A DNA stretch of 64,000 bases, from contig JAJNNX010000010.1 of the NCBI GenBank assembly GCA_023159155.1, forward strand, positions 1,054,001-1,118,000, in the 5' to 3' direction. The position numbers and the translations under genes are program-made. The notes below the pieces were generated by a model. The model had not been told where the DNA came from, did no database searches, and saw only the letters and a list, made by a program, of their open reading frames with translations. The DNA comes from Ustulina deusta (taxonomy: Eukaryota > Ascomycota > Sordariomycetes > Xylariales > Xylariaceae). Of the stretch, positions 60,145 to 64,000 are shown piece after piece. Within the stretch, counting starts at the first letter, position 1, and each line of letters begins with the position of its first letter.

Positions 60145-61797
60145 TAGTTGGTGGGGAGCGATCGGAGCTTGGATCAAGAAAATGACAACCATTGAAAAGT
60201 CCGACCTGGGAGTGATCCCGCTGGGCTGGTCTGACAGGATCAATCTCTTCAACGCCCAATGGGGATGCCCAGGCCAGACGTTCTCGGCCAATTTGAAGAT
60301 GGACCTGGAAGCACAAATCCAGATGGACGCCACGTACGCCTACTACTTTCAAGGCCAGTTCATCCCCCCAGCGGCCCCTGAAGTCTATGCGTATCTCGGC
60401 ATGGAGCCTTCCGCGTACGTCGGGCTTCACCTAGTTGGCAATGCTATGATGCAGTATACCTCGGGGCGAAAGAAACTCATCGACACGTTGGCTTACCCCG
60501 GCTTGGCTGTAAAAGGTATTGCCGCCGTTGGGCCAACGCTTGACATCTACGGAGAGGTAAGTGAACCTATGCAGTGATTTTCGTCAAGGGTCTGGAAACG
60601 CCGCCATCTGTTAACACTAGCGCTTAGATTCGCGGAAAGATCACAATACACGGCGAGGCCTCTGCCGGTGCGAGACTGAATTTTGGAAAAGCTGAGGTAT
60701 ATTGGCCTTCGGATGCCACAGAGAGTCAGAATGCGCAGCAGCTGCTGGGCCTCGACAGTATAGCTCAGAAGCCAGAGCCGGACACGATCGCTCCCACGTT
60801 CGACGCTGGGGTAGAGATCAACGCACAGCTGGATGTGATCGTCACCCCAGAGGCCAACATCGGCATCAAGATCGGCGGCGGAAGCCTGGTATCAACGACA
60901 ATAATGGACGCTCAGTTGACAGGATATGTCACTGGTGATCTCTCATTCCAGGCCTCAGGTAAGGCCAATACTGCCACGAATAGCTACCAGTACACATACG
61001 GCGTGTACGCCTTCTACAATATAGGGTACAAGGCAACAGCTCTTATTCTGGGTGTCTTGAACTGGGTCCGTTGATCTCTTGCTCCGCCTGTCTCTACACT
61101 CTAGATACTGACATCCTTATCACTCAAGGCGACAGGGCCACAGACTGCGTACACACTAGATAAGCGTATTGACATATACGGCCCCGTGAATGGGGAGATA
61201 TCGCTTGTTTCGAAGTCAGGCCTTGATGAACTACTATTTGCTAGTGACAACGTTACAAGTCTCGAATCGAGCTCAGCGTTTCTTTTATCACGAGCTGAAG
61301 ACCCGCCACCAAACACTCCCGAGTTTACCCACCAGCTCCAATGCCCAGCAGGCTCTTCAAGCGACGTTCAGATACCAGAGCGTCGCTTCAACTGCGACTT
61401 GTTTGGTCCGGTGCAGGTACTACCGTTCGGGGCCGGCCAGTCATTCCTGCAGAGAGGCATGTGCGATGGCTGGAAGACCATATCGCAGCGCCCTACAGTG
61501 CTTACATACTCATATGACAATTCTCGTAACAACGCTCGTCGAGGCCAACAGTGCCCTACGGGATTCTGCTCGGGCGCGCAAGCACGGCTCATAGCCGCTA
61601 CTGGGCGCGATGGCAGCAGTAAAGCAAGAGTAACGCCCCTGTTGGAATGTGACGAGGCGCCATGGGCCTCAACTGAGGAGGGTGGGAACTACTTTCCCGC
61701 AAACCAGCGTTCGGCCACTTGTGTCCCCGGATTCCAGAACGGAGGCTGGGCTGGAAGCTCATGTCAGAGTGAGTCAACAATATCTATTGCTTGCAAT

Positions 61798-62935
61798 AGG
61801 GTAGGGTTCCCTGAACCCAACCCAACGCCAAGGACCCAAGGACCCAACTGGGCCGTGGGCCCCCAACACACAAGCCAAGGTTGGGTTTTGGGTTTTACTA
61901 AAGGCCTAAAGCCTAAATAAAATATATATATTATAAGATTATAATTATATAGTTTAATAAAATTTATATATATTATAATATTTAGTATTAAAAAAAATTG
62001 AAAAAAGTTTATATATAGTTATATAATTAATATTATAGAATTTATAAAATTTTTTTTTTATATAATAAAATAAAAAATAAAAAATAAATTTTATTAATGA
62101 TTATATAAAAATAAAAGTTAATAAAGTATAAATTTAAAAAACTAAATATATTAATTTATATATTAGTTTAAACTATAAACTAGTTTATATTAATTTAAAA
62201 TATTTTTAAAACTTTATATTACTTATTATATAATATTAAAAAAAAATAAGTTTTATAAAATTTTATAATATAACTAAAATATTTAGTTTAAAAATTTTTT
62301 TAAAAAAAAAAGCTAAATACTAACTAAATTAAAAAAAATTAAATAATATTATAATTTTAAATTATAATGTTTTTAAATATATTAATAATACTTAATATAT
62401 TAATAATTTATTTATAATAATATTTAAAAACTTAAAAAAAATATATAATAAAACTTATAATATTAAAAAAATATATAATTTATTATATGTATATAAATTA
62501 ATATATAATTAATATAAATATAATAAATTATTTATTAAAATTAAAAGTAAGATTTTTTAATAGGTTAAATTTTATAAAAAAAATAATTTAATTGCTAAGC
62601 AATATTTTTAAGCTAAGCAGTTATTAAATATTAAAAATAATTTTTTTTTGTTAAAAGTAATATTTAAAAATATATATATTTATATATATATAAAACTATA
62701 TTAAACAAAAAGAAATTAATAAAAATTAAATTTAATATAATATGCAATATTTTAAATTAAGTAATTAAAGCAATATAAATATTTATATAATAGTTTAACT
62801 ATATAAAAAATAAACTTAAAAAATTAAAATAAAATTTGCTTTTAAATGAAATATATTAATTTATATATTAATTAATATATATTTTATAAATAAAAATTTA
62901 TTAATATTTTAAAAAAATTAGATATTACAAAATAT
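61798..62935. mobile_element. AT-rich element at the chitinase 3' end, possibly hAT-like
   Basis: Immediately after the last chitinase exon a GC-rich 120-base edge begins with GGGTAGGGTTCCC and contains AACCCAACCC and GGTTGGGTTTTGGG in opposite orientation, like the subterminal repeats of some fungal hAT elements. It is followed by about 1 kb of nearly pure A/T, as in RIP-mutated repeats. The other end was not identified and no target duplication can be shown, so the class is a guess. It removes the 3' part of the chitinase gene. Confidence 0.45.
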
Positions 62936-63054
62936 AATAGTTAGTACAGTCTTGGCAAGACCTGCAAAAACTCTAGACCCACATAATAATAAAATAGGAA
63001 GTCTACGCATGGACCAACCTATAACTCTGCAGCTACATACATAAAGTTTATATC
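62936..63054. other. Normal-composition island between two AT-rich blocks
   Basis: About 120 bases of ordinary composition with an open plus-strand frame of about 33 codons. It may be a junction between two repeats or a surviving piece of the interrupted gene. I cannot identify it. Confidence 0.4.
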
Positions 63055-64000
63055 TACCTATTTTATAAACTTTAACTTTTTTTTTTTTTTTTTTTTTTTA
63101 ACTTAAAATCTTTATTTATAATATTAATAAACTAACTATAAAAACTTTATTTAACTAATTATAATACTATTTTAAACTTATTAATTATTTATTAATAAAT
63201 ATTTAATAAATATATATTTTTTATTTTGCTATAATTAATAAAACATAAATAAACTCTTTTTTTTAGTTATATATTTAATATAAAAAATTATATATTTTAT
63301 AATATAAATCTAACTTTAATATAACTTTAATAAAACTTTTAATTTTTATACTACTTAAAAACTAATAATTTATAAAAAACTTAACCTTAAATATTTTTAT
63401 TTTACTTCTAGTTTTTAAATAATTAAAATAATTTTAACTTTTAAATATAACTAGTTTTTTACTATTAAATAATCTTAAAATCTTTTTTTTTATAAAAAAA
63501 AAAATTAAATATTAAACTTTTTTATAAATATTTTAAGCAAACTAATATTTAAAATTAAAACCTAAAAAAACAAAATTTAAACTAGAACTAAAAGAACCTA
63601 AAATAAATAATATACTTAAAAATATAGCACTAAATATTATAGCTATATAAGCTTACAATTTTATATTAATTCTAATAGAACTTTTTTAATAAATAAAAAA
63701 AATAAAATATTAATTTTTTAATACGCTTACTTTAATACTTTTAAAAAATAACTATAATTTAATAATAAAAAATATATTTAAAAGTACTAACTTTAAACTT
63801 TCTAGTTTTGCTATTTTATTTATTTTTTATTTTATTAATTTATTTTTTTGCGCTTTAAACCTTACTTATACTAAAAAAGTTAAAATATAAAAAATTAATT
63901 TTAGCAAATCTATAAAAAATAAAACCTTATTTAATAATTAGGTTCATAAATTAATAAAAAAACTAAATAAAAATATTACTATATTCTAAACTAAAAATAG
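63055..64000. repeat. AT-rich, RIP-like block running off the window
   Basis: Nearly pure A/T with long T runs (near 63.08 kb) and no open frames. It starts after a 120-base stretch of normal composition (62936-63054) and continues to the window end. It is probably another RIP-mutated repeat or the continuation of the previous one. Confidence 0.6.

Larger units (their letters stand above)
54374..61768 (+). pseudogene. Large CBM18-GH18 chitinase (killer-toxin-alpha-like, subgroup C), disrupted
   Basis: Exons: 54374-54690, 54790-54876, 54946-55253, 55321-55407, 55478-55694, 55760-56045, 56152-56522, 56610-58165, then beyond a transposon 60148-60556, 60628-61065 and 61129-61768; the 3' end is missing. 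Order of parts: signal peptide (to about residue 36), two CBM18 chitin-binding modules rich in Cys, a GH18 catalytic domain (from about residue 145) with the complete DGxDxDxE motif, whose acid/base is E269, split by intron 4, a cysteine-rich middle, a beta-rich region, and a C-terminal segment resembling NucA/NucB nucleases. Intact proteins of this kind are secreted and degrade chitin. Defects: one missing base near 55615-55621, an in-frame TGA at 56460-56462, the transposon at 58222-60144, and truncation by a second element after 61768. Almost certainly nonfunctional as a whole, although catalytic residues persist. Confidence 0.85.

Noticed and set aside
61769..61920. Continuation of the chitinase frame to 61920
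   Set aside because: A strong GTGAGT donor precedes it and the translated tail lies in the GC-rich edge of the second element, so it is an artefact.
1..64000. CRISPR arrays, bacterial operons, ribosome binding sites, rRNA genes
   Set aside because: None seen. The window is eukaryotic and has no such arrays or rRNA-like sequence.

Overview
The window looks like nuclear DNA of a filamentous ascomycete (Pezizomycotina, most likely Sordariomycetes). The genes carry short spliceosomal introns of about 50-135 bases with GT...AG ends and CTAAC/CTGAC-like branch sites. The families are typical of moulds: Clr5, LysM, CBM18-GH18 chitinase, AA9, DUF8021 and fungal flavin monooxygenases. Several blocks are almost pure A/T with sharp edges, as repeat-induced point mutation (RIP) produces. 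No species is claimed. Exon models were built by hand from splice signals and reading frame.

Layout. 1-7.4 kb: a GroES-like dehydrogenase fragment (-), an intracellular-looking GH16 glucanase (-), a secreted beta-propeller/SMP-30-like protein (+) and an acidic/basic protein of unknown role (+). 7.4-19.7 kb is nearly gene-free except for a small conserved zinc-ribbon protein at 13.5 kb. 19.8-25 kb: the large subunit of DNA primase (PRI2, -, four exons) and a Clr5-domain protein (+, two exons). 26.7-30.7 kb: a small secreted protein and a six-exon type I Baeyer-Villiger-type monooxygenase (both -). 34.3-36.6 kb: a Ser/Thr kinase (+). 37.8-40.7 kb: a PaxM-like FAD monooxygenase (+) convergent with a secreted DUF8021 protein (-). 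42-45 kb: a membrane protein with a cysteine-rich extracellular end and an unknown coiled-coil protein (both +).

45.9-64 kb is the most interesting part: a chitin-related island between AT-rich blocks. It holds a decayed AA9-like gene, an intact seven-exon protein with four LysM domains, an unknown two-exon gene, a second LysM gene broken by two in-frame stops, and head-to-head with that a very large CBM18-GH18 chitinase of the killer-toxin-alpha type (subgroup C). The chitinase carries a one-base frameshift and a premature stop. It is split by a 1,923-bp Fot1/Pot2-like DNA transposon with 42-bp inverted repeats and TA target duplication, which landed in the 3' splice site of one of its introns. 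Its 3' end is cut by a second AT-rich element that runs off the window.

Inference: in their intact form the chitinase and LysM proteins would have acted together on chitin (attack on other fungi or self-wall remodelling, with LysM binding or shielding). Here the chitinase and its head-to-head LysM partner are decayed while the four-LysM gene next door stays open.
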